Positions 30,793-42,456 of a stretch of 64,000 bases of DNA are shown here, one piece after another (the stretch's first letter is position 1; each line of letters opens with the position of its first letter). The notes below the pieces were generated by a model. That model worked only from the letters and a program-made list of their open reading frames with translations, was not told the DNA's origin and ran no database searches. The DNA comes from Novimethylophilus kurashikiensis (lineage in GTDB: Bacteria; Pseudomonadota; Gammaproteobacteria; Burkholderiales; Methylophilaceae): the NCBI RefSeq assembly GCF_003112435.1, contig NZ_BDOQ01000006.1:62001-126000 (forward strand), read 5' to 3'. The translations under genes and the position numbers were made by a program.

Positions 30793-31284
30793 TTACCTGT
30801 ATTTGGCATCCGCTGCGCGGTCCGCCGCAATCTGGTTCTCGTGCTTGTCGCCGACTGCGAGCAGCATGGGCTTGGTGTACAGAAGATCGCCGCGCTTTTC
30901 TCCGTGATAATCGAAAATGCGCGTCTCGACGATAGAATCTACCGGGCAGGACTCCTCGCAGAACCCGCAGAAAATGCATTTGGTCAGGTCAATGTCGTAA
31001 CGGGTCGTACGGCGGGTACCGTCATCACGCTGGTCAGACTCGATAGTGATCGCCATCGCCGGACACACTGCTTCGCAAAGTTTGCAGGCGATACACCGCT
31101 CTTCACCATTGGGATAGCGACGCAGTGCATGCAAGCCGCGGAAACGATTCGACATCGGGGTACGTTCGTCCGGGTACTGCACAGTGATCTTGCGAGCGAA
31201 GAAATAACGTCCGGTGAGCGCCATCCCCTTCAAGAGTTCCACCAGAATCAGGCTGGAAAACAGGTCTTTGATTCGATTGATCAT
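30793..31284 (-). CDS. nuoI: NADH-quinone oxidoreductase subunit I
   Basis: A 163-residue (8Fe) ferredoxin-like subunit carrying clusters N6a and N6b. The two motifs [12 protein letters not shown] and [12 protein letters not shown] supply eight cysteine ligands. An N-terminal amphipathic region anchors it to the membrane arm. It starts 16 bases after nuoH. Confidence 0.98.
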   Translation of the reverse strand: MINRIKDLFSSLILVELLKGMALTGRYFFARKITVQYPDERTPMSNRFRGLHALRRYPNGEERCIACKLCEAVCPAMAITIESDQRDDGTRRTTRYDIDLTKCIFCGFCEESCPVDSIVETRIFDYHGEKRGDLLYTKPMLLAVGDKHENQIAADRAADAKYR

Positions 31285-31300
31285 AAGTCGTCCCTCGCCT

Positions 31301-32320
31301 TTAATGGAAAAGATAAGCCAAGGGGGTCTGCATGAAAGCGCCGATCACGATGATCCACACCAACGTTACAGGAATGAACACTTTCCAGCCCAGGCGCATG
31401 ATCTGGTCGTAGCGGTAACGCGGGAATGTCGCACGGAACCACAGGAATAGGAACAGCACAAACGCCATCTTGGCGAACAGCCACAGGGCGCTATCCGGCA
31501 GGAAGGGGAACGGCGACAGCCAACCACCCAGGAACATGATGGAGGTCAACGCCGAAATTAGGATCATGTTGGCGTATTCAGCCAGGAAGAACACCGCGAA
31601 GGCCATACCGGAGTATTCCACGTGGAAACCCGCGACGATTTCCGATTCGCCTTCAGCCACGTCGAAAGGTGCCCGGTTGGTTTCCGCCACGCCGGAGATC
31701 AGGTAGACGATGAACAACGGCAGCAGCGGAATGAAATACCATTGCCAGAAGCCACCGGATTGCGCCTCGACGATCTTGACCAGATTGAGTGAATTGGCCG
31801 ACATCAGGACGCCGACCAGGGCGAAGCCCATGGCGATTTCGTAAGACACGATTTGGGCTGCGGAACGCAAGGAACCCAGGAAGGCGTACTTGGAGTTAGA
31901 GGCCCAGCCGGCCACGATCACCCCATAAACACCCATGGACGTCACCGCCATGATGTACAGCAGACTCGCGTCGACATTGGCCAGCACGAGGCTGGACGAG
32001 AACGGCACGACAGCCCAGGCAGCAAGGGCTGGAGCAATCGCCAAAATTGGTCCAAGCAGGAACAGCTTTTTGCTCGCCGCCGTGGGCATGATGATTTCTT
32101 TGAACAGCAGCTTCAGGCCATCGGCCAGCGGCTGTAGCAAGCCGTAGTAACCAACACGGTTGGGACCGATACGAACCTGCATATAGCCGATAACCTTGCG
32201 CTCGGCCAAGGTCAGGTAGGCTACGGCACCCATCAAAGGCGCGACGATGGCGACGATCTTGGCCAGACTCCAGACTAGGGGCCAGAAAGGACCGAACATT
32301 TGCTGGATCGCATCCATCAA
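31301..32320 (-). CDS. nuoH: NADH-quinone oxidoreductase subunit H
   Basis: A 339-residue eight-helix subunit that forms much of the quinone chamber. Conserved charged loop regions are present: [21 protein letters not shown] and the [15 protein letters not shown] glutamate cluster. The first ATG overlaps the nuoG stop by four bases; the second codon is also ATG. Confidence 0.98.
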   Translation of the reverse strand: MMDAIQQMFGPFWPLVWSLAKIVAIVAPLMGAVAYLTLAERKVIGYMQVRIGPNRVGYYGLLQPLADGLKLLFKEIIMPTAASKKLFLLGPILAIAPALAAWAVVPFSSSLVLANVDASLLYIMAVTSMGVYGVIVAGWASNSKYAFLGSLRSAAQIVSYEIAMGFALVGVLMSANSLNLVKIVEAQSGGFWQWYFIPLLPLFIVYLISGVAETNRAPFDVAEGESEIVAGFHVEYSGMAFAVFFLAEYANMILISALTSIMFLGGWLSPFPFLPDSALWLFAKMAFVLFLFLWFRATFPRYRYDQIMRLGWKVFIPVTLVWIIVIGAFMQTPLAYLFH

Positions 32321-34704
32321 GCAGCCCTTTCCACTTGGATTTCACCGTACAAGTCGCCCAGCGCTGCCGTTTGGGCGCAGATCGGAACACGGACGCAATA
32401 ATCGGCAACGCGGTCGTCGCACTTGGCGGCAAGACGCACGCTACCGTTGCCTTGGCTAACTTTGACCAATTCGCCGTCCTGCAACCCGAGCTGAGCGAGC
32501 AACTTGGCGTTCATGGCAGCAACCACGGGCTTTTTCGCGGCCATTTTCTGCAAGGATGGTGCGCGACGCACGATAGCATCGGATTCGTACAACGGAACTT
32601 CGCCTACGCGCTGCAAGGACTCGGTACGCACCTTGGCATTCACTTCCGTCAATTCGCGCAAATTGTTGTTAAGACGGTTCCACACGACGCGCGAGGGCTT
32701 CTCCCCGCCGAAGATTTCGTTCTTGACCTGTTCGCTGCTGTCATACTCGAAACCGCTCAAACCCAGCAGATTTCCCAGCACGCGCAGCACCTTCCATCCA
32801 GGGCGCGCTTCGCCAAGCGGTTTTGCGACTGCGGTAAAGCTTTGCACGCGACCTTCCATGCTCATAAAGGTGCCGGAGGATTCCGTGTAAGGCGTCACCG
32901 GCAGCAGTACGTCGGCTTCGCGCAAGGCGGAAGACTTGTAGGCGGTCATCGCCACCACACATCCCGCAGCGGCCAAAGCCTGATTGACCAACTGCGCATT
33001 GTGGCAATCTACTTCCGGCTCGACGTTGACCAGGAGATAAGCAGAGCGCGGCTGTTCGAGCATGGTCCGGGCATTCAAGGCACCGCTGCTCGGCAATACG
33101 CGTGCGAGGTCGAGACCCACTCGGTTTGCGGCTTCGGACAGTACGCCGAAGGTCGCGCCGCAGAGCGCGGAGATCGCTTCCGCGAGACTGTACATTTCCG
33201 AATAACGTGGATGCTGCTGCGCCATGTTGCCCAGGAATACCGCGGAACGCGGATTCACCAGGTCGTAATCCTTGCCGTGCCCGGCCAGGCTTTCCGCCAT
33301 GGCTTGGGCGTTATTGCTGACAACCACATCTTCCAGCAAACCGTTCAAGGTCGGCGGCAAGCACAGCGACAAGCGCTGCAAACCGGACATCGCCTTGAGG
33401 AGTTGCAGCAGGAAATTGATCGTGTCATCCGGCGAACAAGTGTTCTTGAAGGCCACGCGCATCAAAGGATCATCTTCGAGTGCATTCACCACCGAGATTT
33501 CGGCAGCATTCAAGCGCACGGCCTGGCGCAAGCGATGCGTCAGCAATGGATGTTCGTTACGCAGATTACTGCCGATGATGAGGACGCGATCCATGTCCTG
33601 AACATCGGGAATGTTGCATCCCATCCAAGGCGTGCCCTGAAAATGGCCATCCAGGCGGAAATCGCTGCGGCGCAGACGGTGGTCCACATTGCCGCATCCT
33701 AATTCGCGGGCAATCTTCTTCGCGAGAAAGCCCTCTTCCATCGTGCTGTTGGGCGACACCAGCACACCCAGTGCATTTCCGCCTTCACGGGCAACGGCAT
33801 CCTTGATGCGGCTCGATGCAAACTCCAATGCGCTCTGCCAGTCGGTTTCCACCCACTGATCGCCGCGGCGAATCATCGGCACGGTCAGGCGTTCGTCGCT
33901 GTTCAGCCCTTCATAGGCAAAGCGGTCGCGGTCGGAAATCCAGCATTCGTTGATGCTTTCCTTCTCGCGCGGGATCGTCCTCAGTACGCGGTTATTCTTG
34001 ACGTGCATTTCCAGCTGGCTGCCCAGGGCATCATGCGCCGAAATCGTCGGACGCCGGGCCAGTTCCCAAGGACGTGCTGTGTAGCGGAACGGCTTGCTGG
34101 TCAGCGCGCCGACCGGGCACAGGTCGATGATGTTGCCGGACAGCTCCGAATCGACGCTCTTGTCGACGTAGGCGGTGATCTCGGCATGCTCGCCGCGATT
34201 GATCAGGCCCAGTTCCATCATGCCGCCGACTTCCTTGAGGAAGCGCACGCAACGGGTACACTGGATGCAGCGCGTCATATCGGTGGCAACCAACGGCCCG
34301 ATATTCTTGTTCAGCACCACGCGCTTTTCTTCGGTATAGCGCGTCTTGCTCGCACCGTAACCCACAGCGATATCCTGCAATTCGCATTCGCCGCCCTGGT
34401 CGCAGATCGGGCAATCCAGCGGGTGGTTGATGAGCAGGAACTCCATCACGCTTTTCTGTGCATCGACGGCGGCTTCGGAACGCGTGAAAATCTTCATGCC
34501 GTCCGAAACCGGCGTAGCACACGCGGGCAGCGGCTTGGCGAACTTCTCCACCTGCACCAAGCACATACGGCAATTGGCCGCGACAGAGAGCTTCTTGTGA
34601 TAACAGAAACGGGGAATGGGGATCCCGAGCTTATCGGCAGCTTCAATAATAGTGCTGCCGTGCTCGACTTCTACCGCTTTACCGTCTATTTCGATCTGTA
34701 ACAT
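32317..34704 (-). CDS. nuoG: NADH-quinone oxidoreductase subunit G
   Basis: A 795-residue iron-sulfur subunit of the peripheral arm. The N-terminal 2Fe-2S domain (CRMCLV and nearby cysteines) and the His-Cys motif region ([18 protein letters not shown]) are present, followed by the N4/N5 motif [10 protein letters not shown] and CPVGAL. A molybdopterin-oxidoreductase-like domain makes up the rest. The extra N7 cluster cysteines of E. coli NuoG are not seen, as in mitochondria and most betaproteobacteria. Confidence 0.97.
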   Translation of the reverse strand: MLQIEIDGKAVEVEHGSTIIEAADKLGIPIPRFCYHKKLSVAANCRMCLVQVEKFAKPLPACATPVSDGMKIFTRSEAAVDAQKSVMEFLLINHPLDCPICDQGGECELQDIAVGYGASKTRYTEEKRVVLNKNIGPLVATDMTRCIQCTRCVRFLKEVGGMMELGLINRGEHAEITAYVDKSVDSELSGNIIDLCPVGALTSKPFRYTARPWELARRPTISAHDALGSQLEMHVKNNRVLRTIPREKESINECWISDRDRFAYEGLNSDERLTVPMIRRGDQWVETDWQSALEFASSRIKDAVAREGGNALGVLVSPNSTMEEGFLAKKIARELGCGNVDHRLRRSDFRLDGHFQGTPWMGCNIPDVQDMDRVLIIGSNLRNEHPLLTHRLRQAVRLNAAEISVVNALEDDPLMRVAFKNTCSPDDTINFLLQLLKAMSGLQRLSLCLPPTLNGLLEDVVVSNNAQAMAESLAGHGKDYDLVNPRSAVFLGNMAQQHPRYSEMYSLAEAISALCGATFGVLSEAANRVGLDLARVLPSSGALNARTMLEQPRSAYLLVNVEPEVDCHNAQLVNQALAAAGCVVAMTAYKSSALREADVLLPVTPYTESSGTFMSMEGRVQSFTAVAKPLGEARPGWKVLRVLGNLLGLSGFEYDSSEQVKNEIFGGEKPSRVVWNRLNNNLRELTEVNAKVRTESLQRVGEVPLYESDAIVRRAPSLQKMAAKKPVVAAMNAKLLAQLGLQDGELVKVSQGNGSVRLAAKCDDRVADYCVRVPICAQTAALGDLYGEIQVERAA

Positions 34705-34718
34705 TTAATCTGCCACCA

Positions 34719-35993
34719 TTAGGCTGCCAGCATGCTGCGGCCGTGTTCGATGTAGTACTCGAATTCCGGACGGAAATGCTTGATGAAACTGATCACCGGC
34801 GTTGCCGCCGCGTCGCCCAGCGCGCAGATGGTGCGGCCGGAAATGTTGTTACTGACGTCAGTCAGCAATTCGAGGTCTTCAGGACGGCCCTTGCCTTCGG
34901 CAATACGGCGCACCACGCGCCACAGCCAACCGGTGCCTTCACGGCAAGGGGTGCACTGCCCGCAGGATTCCTCATAGTAGAAATACGAGAGCCGCGACAA
35001 GGCCTTGACCATATCCGTTGACTCATCCATGACAATCACAGAACCTGCGCCCAGACTGGATTTGCCTACCTTGGAGATGGAGTCGTAATCCATAGTGCAC
35101 TGCATCATCATGTCGGCCGGAACGACTGCCGTAGACGAGCCACCAGGAATCACGGCCTTGAGCTTGCGGCCCTTCCACACGCCACCAGCTAGTGCCAGCA
35201 GGTCGGGGAACGGCGTGCCCATGCCGATTTCGAAATTGCCCGGCTTTTCCACATGGCCGGAAACCGAAAAAATCTTGGTGCCGCCGGAGTTGGGCACGCC
35301 CAGATCCTGGAATGCCTGCCCGCCATGCTGCATGATGTACGGGATGGACGCGTACGATTCGGTATTGTTGACGTTGGTCGGCTTTCCGAACACACCATAG
35401 CTCGCGGGGAACGGCGGCTTGAAGCGCGGCTGGCCCTTCTTGCCCTCGATGGACTCGATCAGCGCCGTTTCTTCGCCGCATATGTAGGCGCCGTAGCCGT
35501 GATGCGCAAACAGGTTGAAACTGAAATTGGTCCCGAACAGGTTCTCGCCCAGGAAACCAGCGGCGCGAGCCTCTTCCAAAGCACGCTCGAAAATCTGGTA
35601 CTCGGCCCAGATTTCACCGTGGATGTAGTTGTAACCGGTCCGCACCCCCATGGTGTACGCGGCTATCGCCATCCCTTCGATCACCTGATGAGGGTTGTAG
35701 CGGATGATGTCGCGGTCCTTGAATGTGCCGGGCTCGCCTTCGTCGCTATTGCAGACTAGGTACTTCTCGCCGTCGTAATAACGCGGCATGAAGCTCCACT
35801 TGAGGCCGGTCGGGAAACCGGCACCACCGCGACCACGCAGGCCGGAAATCTTGACCTGGTTGATGATCTCCGTAGCAGGCACCTTTTCGGTAACGATACG
35901 TTTGAGCGTTTCGTAGCCGCCGATGCTGCGATAGGTTTCGAGCGACGCTGGGTTCGGCAGATCCAGGGTACGGAAGCAGACTTCGTTTGCCAT
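34719..35993 (-). CDS. nuoF: NADH-quinone oxidoreductase subunit F
   Basis: A 424-residue NADH- and FMN-binding subunit. The nucleotide loops [13 protein letters not shown] and the following DEGEPGT are conserved, and the N3 [4Fe-4S] ligands lie in [12 protein letters not shown] plus a downstream cysteine. Its ATG shares one base with the nuoE stop (TAATG). Confidence 0.98.
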   Translation of the reverse strand: MANEVCFRTLDLPNPASLETYRSIGGYETLKRIVTEKVPATEIINQVKISGLRGRGGAGFPTGLKWSFMPRYYDGEKYLVCNSDEGEPGTFKDRDIIRYNPHQVIEGMAIAAYTMGVRTGYNYIHGEIWAEYQIFERALEEARAAGFLGENLFGTNFSFNLFAHHGYGAYICGEETALIESIEGKKGQPRFKPPFPASYGVFGKPTNVNNTESYASIPYIMQHGGQAFQDLGVPNSGGTKIFSVSGHVEKPGNFEIGMGTPFPDLLALAGGVWKGRKLKAVIPGGSSTAVVPADMMMQCTMDYDSISKVGKSSLGAGSVIVMDESTDMVKALSRLSYFYYEESCGQCTPCREGTGWLWRVVRRIAEGKGRPEDLELLTDVSNNISGRTICALGDAAATPVISFIKHFRPEFEYYIEHGRSMLAA

Positions 35994-36466
35994 TATTTCA
36001 ACCCTGCTAGCAACGCATCGATCTTTTCGGGCGTCAGGAATTCATGCATATCGGTATTGTTGATGTGCAGCAAAGGCGCTCCACCGCACGCGCCCATGCA
36101 CTCGCCTTCACGCAAGGTGAACTTGCCATCCGCGGTAGTTTCGCCGCAGTGCACACCCAAGCAGCTTTCGAGATGCTCGACGATCTCCTGTGAATCGCGC
36201 AGCAGGCATGAGATGTTGGTGCACACCGTCAACTTGTATTTACCCACCGGCTCGAGTTCGTACATGTTGTAGAACGTAGCGACTTCGAGCGCGGCAATTT
36301 CGGGAATGCCGAGATAGTTCGCCACGTCGGCAATGGCTTCCTTCGACAACCAGCCCTGCTCCGCTTGAACGATGCGCAAGGCCGACATCACTGCAGCACG
36401 GCGCTGGTCGGCCGGGTATTTAGCGAGTTCCTTGTCGATCTGGGCGGTGGAATCCTGAGACAACAT
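35993..36466 (-). CDS. nuoE: NADH-quinone oxidoreductase subunit E
   Basis: A 157-residue thioredoxin-like [2Fe-2S] subunit (cluster N1a). The four ligands lie in CTNISC (two-cysteine motif) and CMGACGGAP. It shares one-base TAATG junctions with both nuoD and nuoF. Confidence 0.98.
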   Translation of the reverse strand: MLSQDSTAQIDKELAKYPADQRRAAVMSALRIVQAEQGWLSKEAIADVANYLGIPEIAALEVATFYNMYELEPVGKYKLTVCTNISCLLRDSQEIVEHLESCLGVHCGETTADGKFTLREGECMGACGGAPLLHINNTDMHEFLTPEKIDALLAGLK

Positions 36467-37719
36467 CAGCGGTCGATCTCTCCGAAAACAATATCTTGCG
36501 TGCCGATGATGGCGACGAGGTCGGCAATCATGTGGCCACGCGTCATTTCGTCCAGCGCAGCCAGATGCGGGAATCCAGGAGCGCGAATCTTGAGGCGGTA
36601 GGGCTTGTTGGCACCGTCGGAAATCAGGTAGATGCCAAACTCGCCCTTGGGATGTTCAACGGCGGCATAGGCTTCGCCTTCCGGCACGTGGAACCCTTCG
36701 GTAAACAGTTTGAAATGGTGGATCAGCGCCTCCATGTCGTGCTTCATGATCTCACGCGACGGCGGTGCCACCTTGTAGTTATCACTGATGACAGGGCCTG
36801 GATTGGCGCGCAGCCATGCGATACATTGCTTGATGATGCGATTGGACTGACGCATTTCCTCGATACGAACGAGATAGCGATCGTAGCAATCGCCGTTGGT
36901 ACCGATGGGAATATCGAAATCCATTTTGTCGTAGACTTCGTACGGCTGCTTCTTGCGCAAATCCCAGGCAATGCCAGAGCCGCGAAGCATGGGGCCAGTC
37001 ATACCCAAGGCAAGCGCCCGCTCCGGCGTTACGACACCGATGCCCACGGTACGCTGCTTCCAGATACGGTTATCAGTCAGCAGGGTTTCGTATTCATCGA
37101 CATAGCCGATGAACCGATTAGTGAAGTCTTCAATGAAATCCAGCACGGAACCCTGGCGGTTCTCGTTCATGCGTCGAACGTCGTCGGCGCTATGAATCTT
37201 GGACTCCTGATACTGCGGCATACGATCAGGCAGGTCGCGATAGACACCGCCAGGACGATAGTAGGCCGCGTGCATACGCGCACCGGACACCGCTTCGTAA
37301 ACGTCGAACAAATCCTCACGCTCGCGGAAAGCATAAAGGAAAACCGTCATCGCGCCGACGTCCAGCGCGTGCGCGCCCAGCCAGAGCAAATGATTGAGAA
37401 TGCGGGTTATTTCGTCGAACATCACGCGGATATATTGAGCACGGATCGGCACATCGACGCCCATCAGCTTCTCGATGGCCATAACATAGGCGTGCTCGTT
37501 GGACATCATGGACACATAGTCCAGACGATCCATATAAGGCAGGGCTTGCAGGAAAGTACGGTTCTCGGCCAGTTTTTCCGTAGCACGATGCAAGAGACCG
37601 ATGTGCGGATCGGCGCGCTCGATCACTTCTCCGTCGAGCTCCAGCACCAAGCGCAGCACCCCGTGCGCAGCCGGGTGCTGGGGACCGAAGTTCATCGTGT
37701 AGTTTCTGATCTCAGCCAC
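36466..37719 (-). CDS. nuoD: NADH-quinone oxidoreductase subunit D (49 kDa)
   Basis: A 417-residue subunit that forms the quinone site with NuoB. It has the family start [15 protein letters not shown] and the conserved C-terminal DIVFGEIDR. It is separate from nuoC, unlike the fused nuoCD of E. coli. It overlaps the nuoC end by eight bases. Confidence 0.98.
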   Translation of the reverse strand: MAEIRNYTMNFGPQHPAAHGVLRLVLELDGEVIERADPHIGLLHRATEKLAENRTFLQALPYMDRLDYVSMMSNEHAYVMAIEKLMGVDVPIRAQYIRVMFDEITRILNHLLWLGAHALDVGAMTVFLYAFREREDLFDVYEAVSGARMHAAYYRPGGVYRDLPDRMPQYQESKIHSADDVRRMNENRQGSVLDFIEDFTNRFIGYVDEYETLLTDNRIWKQRTVGIGVVTPERALALGMTGPMLRGSGIAWDLRKKQPYEVYDKMDFDIPIGTNGDCYDRYLVRIEEMRQSNRIIKQCIAWLRANPGPVISDNYKVAPPSREIMKHDMEALIHHFKLFTEGFHVPEGEAYAAVEHPKGEFGIYLISDGANKPYRLKIRAPGFPHLAALDEMTRGHMIADLVAIIGTQDIVFGEIDR

Positions 37720-38308
37720 GATGGAACCCCTCTTCGCGGATCATTCTTGGAACGTTGTTGCGTAATTCAATAGAAACCGGCTGGTAGACCACGCGCTGCT
37801 GGTCAGGGTCGTAACGCATCTCGACATTGCCGATAACCGGAAAATCCTTGCGGAACGGATGGCCGATGAAGCCGTAGTCGGTCAGGAGGCGACGCAAATC
37901 GGGATGACCGTCGAACATGATCCCATACAGATCGAACGCCTCGCGCTCGAACCAGTTGGCCACAGGCCAAACATTGATCATGGAAGCGATGAGCGGAAAT
38001 TCGTCATCAGCAATGAAGGCCTTCACCCGGACACGCTGATTGAGCGCCACGGAGAGCAAGTGATATACGACGGCAAAGCGCCGACCTTCCCACAAGCCTT
38101 CTTTGTAATCGCTGTAATCGACGCCGCAAAGATCGATGAGTTGCTCGAATTGCAACCCTTGACCATCGCGCAATATGGTACAGACAGCAATAGCATCCAC
38201 ACCATTGATCTCGGCCGTCAACTCGCCCACATGCTCAGACAACTGCAGCAGCTTGTCGCCAAGTGCACTCTTCAGGCTTTCCGCCAGCTTTTCCAGACGA
38301 GGACTCAT
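37712..38308 (-). CDS. nuoC: NADH-quinone oxidoreductase subunit C
   Basis: A 198-residue 30-kDa-type subunit. The signature [21 protein letters not shown] and the following [13 protein letters not shown] are present. I placed the start at the ATG at 38308, because the open frame further upstream runs through the end of nuoB. This leaves 13 bases after the nuoB stop, although no strong Shine-Dalgarno sequence is evident. Confidence 0.95.
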   Translation of the reverse strand: MSPRLEKLAESLKSALGDKLLQLSEHVGELTAEINGVDAIAVCTILRDGQGLQFEQLIDLCGVDYSDYKEGLWEGRRFAVVYHLLSVALNQRVRVKAFIADDEFPLIASMINVWPVANWFEREAFDLYGIMFDGHPDLRRLLTDYGFIGHPFRKDFPVIGNVEMRYDPDQQRVVYQPVSIELRNNVPRMIREEGFHRG

Positions 38309-38321
38309 AGTGGGTAATTGA

Positions 38322-38798
38322 TCAGCGGGCGATGGTATTGGTTCGTTTAATCTTGTTTTGCAGCTGGATGATGCCGTACAGCAAAGCCTCCGCAGTGGGC
38401 GGACAGCCCGGCACATAGACATCCACTGGCACGATGCGATCGCAGCCGCGGACGACGGAATAGGAATAATGGTAATAGCCGCCGCCGTTGGCGCAGCTAC
38501 CCATGGAAATCACCCAGCGCGGCTCGGCCATCTGGTCGTATACCTTGCGCAGCGCAGGCGCCATTTTATTAATGAGCGTACCGGCAACGATCATGACATC
38601 GGACTGGCGCGGGCTTGGACGGAACACTACACCGAAACGGTCAAGGTCGTACCGCGAAGCACCTGCATGCATCATTTCGACGGCACAACAGGCCAAACCG
38701 AAGGTCATCGGCCACAGCGAACCGGTACGGGTGTAGTTGATGACGGTATCGAGGGTCGTGGTGACAAACCCTTTTTCCAAAACGCCTTCGATGCTCAT
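38322..38798 (-). CDS. nuoB: NADH-quinone oxidoreductase subunit B
   Basis: A 158-residue subunit carrying cluster N2, the electron donor to quinone. The adjacent cysteine pair is in [10 protein letters not shown], with the other ligands in GSCANGGG and VPGCPPT. It begins four bases after the nuoA stop. Confidence 0.98.
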   Translation of the reverse strand: MSIEGVLEKGFVTTTLDTVINYTRTGSLWPMTFGLACCAVEMMHAGASRYDLDRFGVVFRPSPRQSDVMIVAGTLINKMAPALRKVYDQMAEPRWVISMGSCANGGGYYHYSYSVVRGCDRIVPVDVYVPGCPPTAEALLYGIIQLQNKIKRTNTIAR

Positions 38799-38802
38799 TT
38801 CG

Positions 38803-39159
38803 TCACTCCCACTCCAAGGCGCCCTTCATCCACTCGTAAATAAAGCCAACGACCAGAATGCCGAGGAACACCATCATGGCAATGAAGCCGAACAGGCCGA
38901 TTTCCTTGAGCACCACGGCCCACGGAAAGAGAAAGGCGATTTCGAGGTCGAACAGGATAAACAGGATAGCGACGAGGTAATACCGCACGTCGAACTTCAT
39001 GCGCGCATCTTCGAAGGCCTCGAAGCCGCATTCGTAGGGGGAATTCTTTTCGCTGTCAGGGCGATTGGGACCGACGATCTTGCCTAGCACCATGGGTGCC
39101 ACGCCGACGGCAAGCCCCACCAGGATAAACAACAGAATCGGGAAATAATTTTCCAGCAC
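38803..39159 (-). CDS. nuoA: NADH-quinone oxidoreductase subunit A (GTG start)
   Basis: A 118-residue three-helix subunit; the loop with YECGFEAF (the conserved Cys of the quinone-site loop) is intact. The GTG at 39159 gives [11 protein letters not shown], the standard betaproteobacterial N terminus and length. A longer frame from a TTG at 39231 would begin within a few bases of the predicted transcription start, so it is unlikely. First gene of the 14-gene nuo operon plus DUF2818. Confidence 0.93.
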   Translation of the reverse strand: MLENYFPILLFILVGLAVGVAPMVLGKIVGPNRPDSEKNSPYECGFEAFEDARMKFDVRYYLVAILFILFDLEIAFLFPWAVVLKEIGLFGFIAMMVFLGILVVGFIYEWMKGALEWE

Positions 39160-39240
39160 GACGTCAGTACCACAATAAATTTTTGTAAAGCCGCACGGCT
39201 GTACAACGCAATCCGGCGACCCGTCATTCAAGCGGAGCCA

Positions 39241-39270
39241 ATTATCCTAGATACCGCGATTGCCGGTCAA
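39241..39270 (-). promoter_or_regulatory. Probable sigma-70 promoter of the nuo operon
   Basis: On the minus strand TTGACC (39265-39270) and GATAAT (39241-39246) are separated by 18 bases. The predicted start near 39234 gives a leader of about 75 bases to the nuoA GTG. Confidence 0.65.
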
Positions 39271-39412
39271 CCGAATTTGTAACGAAAAAGACAACATTTT
39301 GGTCGACCGATTATTCTCTGGTTCCATCGCACCCGATTCCCCGCCTGACGTCGCTGGCTTCTTTTCGGCTTTTCCGCCAAAATTGCAATAATTTTTTTGC
39401 ACGGGATTTTTC

Positions 39413-40573
39413 ATGAATTTGCATGAATTTCAGGCCAAGCAGTTGCTGCAGCAATACGGCATACCCACGCCTCGCGGCTTGACTGCCGATAGTGTCGATG
39501 CTGCCGTGGCAGCCGCGGGGGAACTCGGGGGTAGTGCCTGGGTCGCCAAAGCCCAGATTCACGCCGGTGGACGCGGCAAAGTTGGAGGCGTCAAGGTCAC
39601 CAAGTCGCTAGACGAATTGAAGTCGGTGGTTGGTTCGTTGCTCGGCAAACCACTCGTCACCCTGCAAAACGCGCCCGAAGGCCAGCCCGTCAATCAACTC
39701 CTGATCGAGGAAACCCTGCCCATCACCCGCGAGCTTTATCTGAGCCTGCTGGTCGATCGCACTGCAGAGCGTATCGTTATCGTAGCCTCAGCCGCGGGCG
39801 GCATGGAAATCGAAGAGATCGCGGCTGCTACCCCGGAAAAAATCCTGCGCGAAGTATGCGACCCCCTTCTTGGCATGGTCGATTACCAGGCCCGCAATCT
39901 TGCGTTTTCATTGGGTCTGCAAGGCGAGCAGATCAGTGCATTCACCAAACTGCTCAAGAATCTCTACCGGCTGTTCAAGGACAACGACCTGAGCATGCTG
40001 GAAATCAATCCGCTGATCGTGACCGAGCAAGGCACCCTAGTGGCGCTGGATTGCAAGATCAGCGTAGACGACAACGCACTGTACCGCCAGAAAAAGCTGG
40101 GAGAGCAGCGCGACTGGAGCCAGGACGACCCCAAGGAGGCGGAAGCCCATGCTTCCGGCCTTAACTACATCGCGCTCAACGGCAACATTGGTTGCATGGT
40201 CAATGGCGCCGGTTTGGCAATGGCCACTATGGACTTGATCAAACTGCATGGCGGCCAGCCGGCCAACTTCCTCGACGTAGGCGGCGGCGCAACGGCCGAG
40301 ACGGTGGCAAAAGCGTTCAAGATCATCCTCTCCGACAGCAACGTCAAGGCCATCCTGGTCAACATCTTCGGCGGCATCATGCGTTGCGACATCATCGCCG
40401 AGGGCATCATCACCGCAGTGAAGGAAGTCGGTGTCCAAGTGCCCGTCGTGGTACGCCTCGAAGGCACCAACGTAGAACTCGGCCGCAAGATGCTGGCTGA
40501 AAGCGGTCTTTCCATCATTTCCGCCGACGGCCTGACCGACGCTGCCAAGCGTGCGGTCGCCGCCGTGGCATAA
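39413..40573 (+). CDS. sucC: Succinyl-CoA synthetase (ADP-forming), beta subunit
   Basis: A 386-residue ATP-grasp subunit ([18 protein letters not shown] start). Nucleotide-binding lysines lie around [13 protein letters not shown], and the phosphate-handling [18 protein letters not shown] motif is present. With sucD it forms the TCA enzyme that makes ATP from succinyl-CoA. It is divergent from the nuo operon. ACGGGA precedes the ATG. Confidence 0.98.
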   Translation: MNLHEFQAKQLLQQYGIPTPRGLTADSVDAAVAAAGELGGSAWVAKAQIHAGGRGKVGGVKVTKSLDELKSVVGSLLGKPLVTLQNAPEGQPVNQLLIEETLPITRELYLSLLVDRTAERIVIVASAAGGMEIEEIAAATPEKILREVCDPLLGMVDYQARNLAFSLGLQGEQISAFTKLLKNLYRLFKDNDLSMLEINPLIVTEQGTLVALDCKISVDDNALYRQKKLGEQRDWSQDDPKEAEAHASGLNYIALNGNIGCMVNGAGLAMATMDLIKLHGGQPANFLDVGGGATAETVAKAFKIILSDSNVKAILVNIFGGIMRCDIIAEGIITAVKEVGVQVPVVVRLEGTNVELGRKMLAESGLSIISADGLTDAAKRAVAAVA

Positions 40574-40588
40574 GGTCACGCTTCTAAT

Positions 40589-41464
40589 ATGAGTATTCTG
40601 GTCAATAGCAATACCAAGGTCCTGTGCCAAGGCTTTACCGGTAAGCAGGGGTCATTCCACTCTGAACAAGCGCTGGCCTACGGCACCAAGATGGTCGGTG
40701 GCGTCACCCCCGGCAAGGGCGGACAAACGCATCTCGGCCTGCCAGTGTTCAACACCATGCGCGATGCCGTTAAAACGACCGGAGCCAATGCTAGCGTGAT
40801 CTACGTCCCGCCGCCCTTCGCAGCCGATTCCATTATCGAAGCCGCCGACGCCGGTATCGAACTGGTAGTTTGCATCACCGAAGGCATCCCGGTGCTGGAC
40901 ATGCTTAACGTTAAGGCCGCGCTCAAGGCCAACGGCGTCAAGCTCATCGGACCCAACTGCCCCGGCGTCATCACCCCGGACGAATGCAAGATCGGCATCA
41001 TGCCCGGCATCATCCACAAGCGCGGCAAGGTAGGGATCGTTTCCCGCTCCGGCACGCTAACCTATGAAGCGGTTCACCAGACCACGCAACTCGGCCTCGG
41101 CCAGACCACCTGTGTCGGCATCGGCGGCGACCCCATCAAGGGGCTCAACTTCATCGAGTGCCTGGAAATGTTCCAGGCCGACCCCGAGACCGAAGCCATC
41201 ATCATGGTGGGAGAAATCGGCGGTAGCGATGAAGAGGCTGCGGCTGACTTTATTAAATCCAACGTCACCAAGCCAGTGGCCGGCTATATCGCCGGCGTAA
41301 CCGCCCCCAAAGGCAAGCGCATGGGCCATGCCGGCGCAATCATCTCGGGTGGCAGCGGCAAGGCTGAAGACAAGATGGCCGCGCTGGAAAAAGCCGGCGT
41401 GGTCATCGCCAGCTCGCCTGCCGGTTTGGGCGAAGCCGTCCTCGCTGCCATTAACGCAAAATAA
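40589..41464 (+). CDS. sucD: Succinyl-CoA synthetase, alpha subunit
   Basis: A 291-residue CoA-binding subunit with a Rossmann N domain ([16 protein letters not shown]). The phosphorylated histidine is H247 in [11 protein letters not shown]. It starts 15 bases after sucC and forms one enzyme with it. Confidence 0.98.
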   Translation: MSILVNSNTKVLCQGFTGKQGSFHSEQALAYGTKMVGGVTPGKGGQTHLGLPVFNTMRDAVKTTGANASVIYVPPPFAADSIIEAADAGIELVVCITEGIPVLDMLNVKAALKANGVKLIGPNCPGVITPDECKIGIMPGIIHKRGKVGIVSRSGTLTYEAVHQTTQLGLGQTTCVGIGGDPIKGLNFIECLEMFQADPETEAIIMVGEIGGSDEEAAADFIKSNVTKPVAGYIAGVTAPKGKRMGHAGAIISGGSGKAEDKMAALEKAGVVIASSPAGLGEAVLAAINAK

Positions 41465-41478
41465 CCAGGGACTCAGGC

Positions 41479-42426
41479 ATGAAATTGATCGGGCGTTTGT
41501 TGGTACTGTGCGGCGTGCTGTTGCTGCCGTTGTCTGCCATGGCGGAAGAAAGCATCCCCTTTCTGCTCAACGCTTCGGCCAGGGGCGATATCGCAACAGT
41601 TCAGGCGATGCTGGATAGCGGCGTCAACCCCAACACCCGCGACAAGGACGGCATTACGGCGCTGATGTATGCAGCACGCAAAGGCAATGCCGACGTCGTG
41701 CAGGCCCTGCTCAAAAAAGGCGCAGAGGTCAATGCCAAGGATGATGGCGGCTGGACGGCATTGATGTTTGCAGCGAAAAAGGACTTCGTCGAAGTCATGA
41801 AAATCCTGCTCGACCACGGCGCCGACCTTAGCATTCGCGACGAGGCCGGCTGGAGCGCGATGGGACTCTCCGCAACGTCAGGCTTCAGCGATGCCGTGGG
41901 CTTGTTGATCGACCACGGCGCCAGCGCCAACGCCAAGAGCGACGACGGCAAGACCGTCCTGATGTACGCCGCTAAAAACGGTGACTCCCCCACGATCGAA
42001 ACACTGCTCAAGCATGGAGCAGACACCGGCACCCGCGACCGCTTCGGAACGACCGCGCTCATGTACGCATCCCGCCAGGGCAATGTGCCGGGGATGCAGT
42101 TGCTGCTCGACAAGGGTGCGCAGATCGATCTCAAGGACAACACTGGCTGGACTGCCCTTACCTGGGCTATCCGCAAGGCCCAGGTAGATGCCGTCAAGCT
42201 GTTGGTCGAACGCGGCAGCGACGTCAACATCAAGGATTCCGAAGATATCCCCTTGCTTCATTTCGCGGTGGATAGCGGTTCCGTGCCTATTTTGCAGCTT
42301 CTGCTGGAACACGGCGCCAAAGTGAAGGCCAAAGACCAATATGGCTTGAACGCGCTGGTGTACGCCATGAAGCGCGGCCAAACCGAGATGGTCAAGATTC
42401 TCAAGGATGCCGGCGGTACTTATTAA
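41479..42426 (+). CDS. Secreted ankyrin-repeat protein
   Basis: A 315-residue protein with an N-terminal signal peptide (hydrophobic 5-20, likely cut after SAMA). Nine consecutive ankyrin repeats of about 33 residues fill the rest, with well-formed G-x-TALMYAA and LL-x-x-GA-x-x-x-x-x-D elements. Proteins of this kind act as periplasmic or exported protein-binding scaffolds. The partner is unknown. It starts 14 bases after sucD and is followed 30 bases later by nadE, so it appears cotranscribed with metabolic genes. Confidence 0.85.
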   Translation: MKLIGRLLVLCGVLLLPLSAMAEESIPFLLNASARGDIATVQAMLDSGVNPNTRDKDGITALMYAARKGNADVVQALLKKGAEVNAKDDGGWTALMFAAKKDFVEVMKILLDHGADLSIRDEAGWSAMGLSATSGFSDAVGLLIDHGASANAKSDDGKTVLMYAAKNGDSPTIETLLKHGADTGTRDRFGTTALMYASRQGNVPGMQLLLDKGAQIDLKDNTGWTALTWAIRKAQVDAVKLLVERGSDVNIKDSEDIPLLHFAVDSGSVPILQLLLEHGAKVKAKDQYGLNALVYAMKRGQTEMVKILKDAGGTY

Positions 42427-42456
42427 GGCTATTATCAACCCCAGGAATTCGATTCG

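Noticed and set aside
39159-39231. A longer nuoA starting at the TTG at 39231
   Set aside because: It would start within a few bases of the predicted transcript start and add residues absent from typical NuoA.
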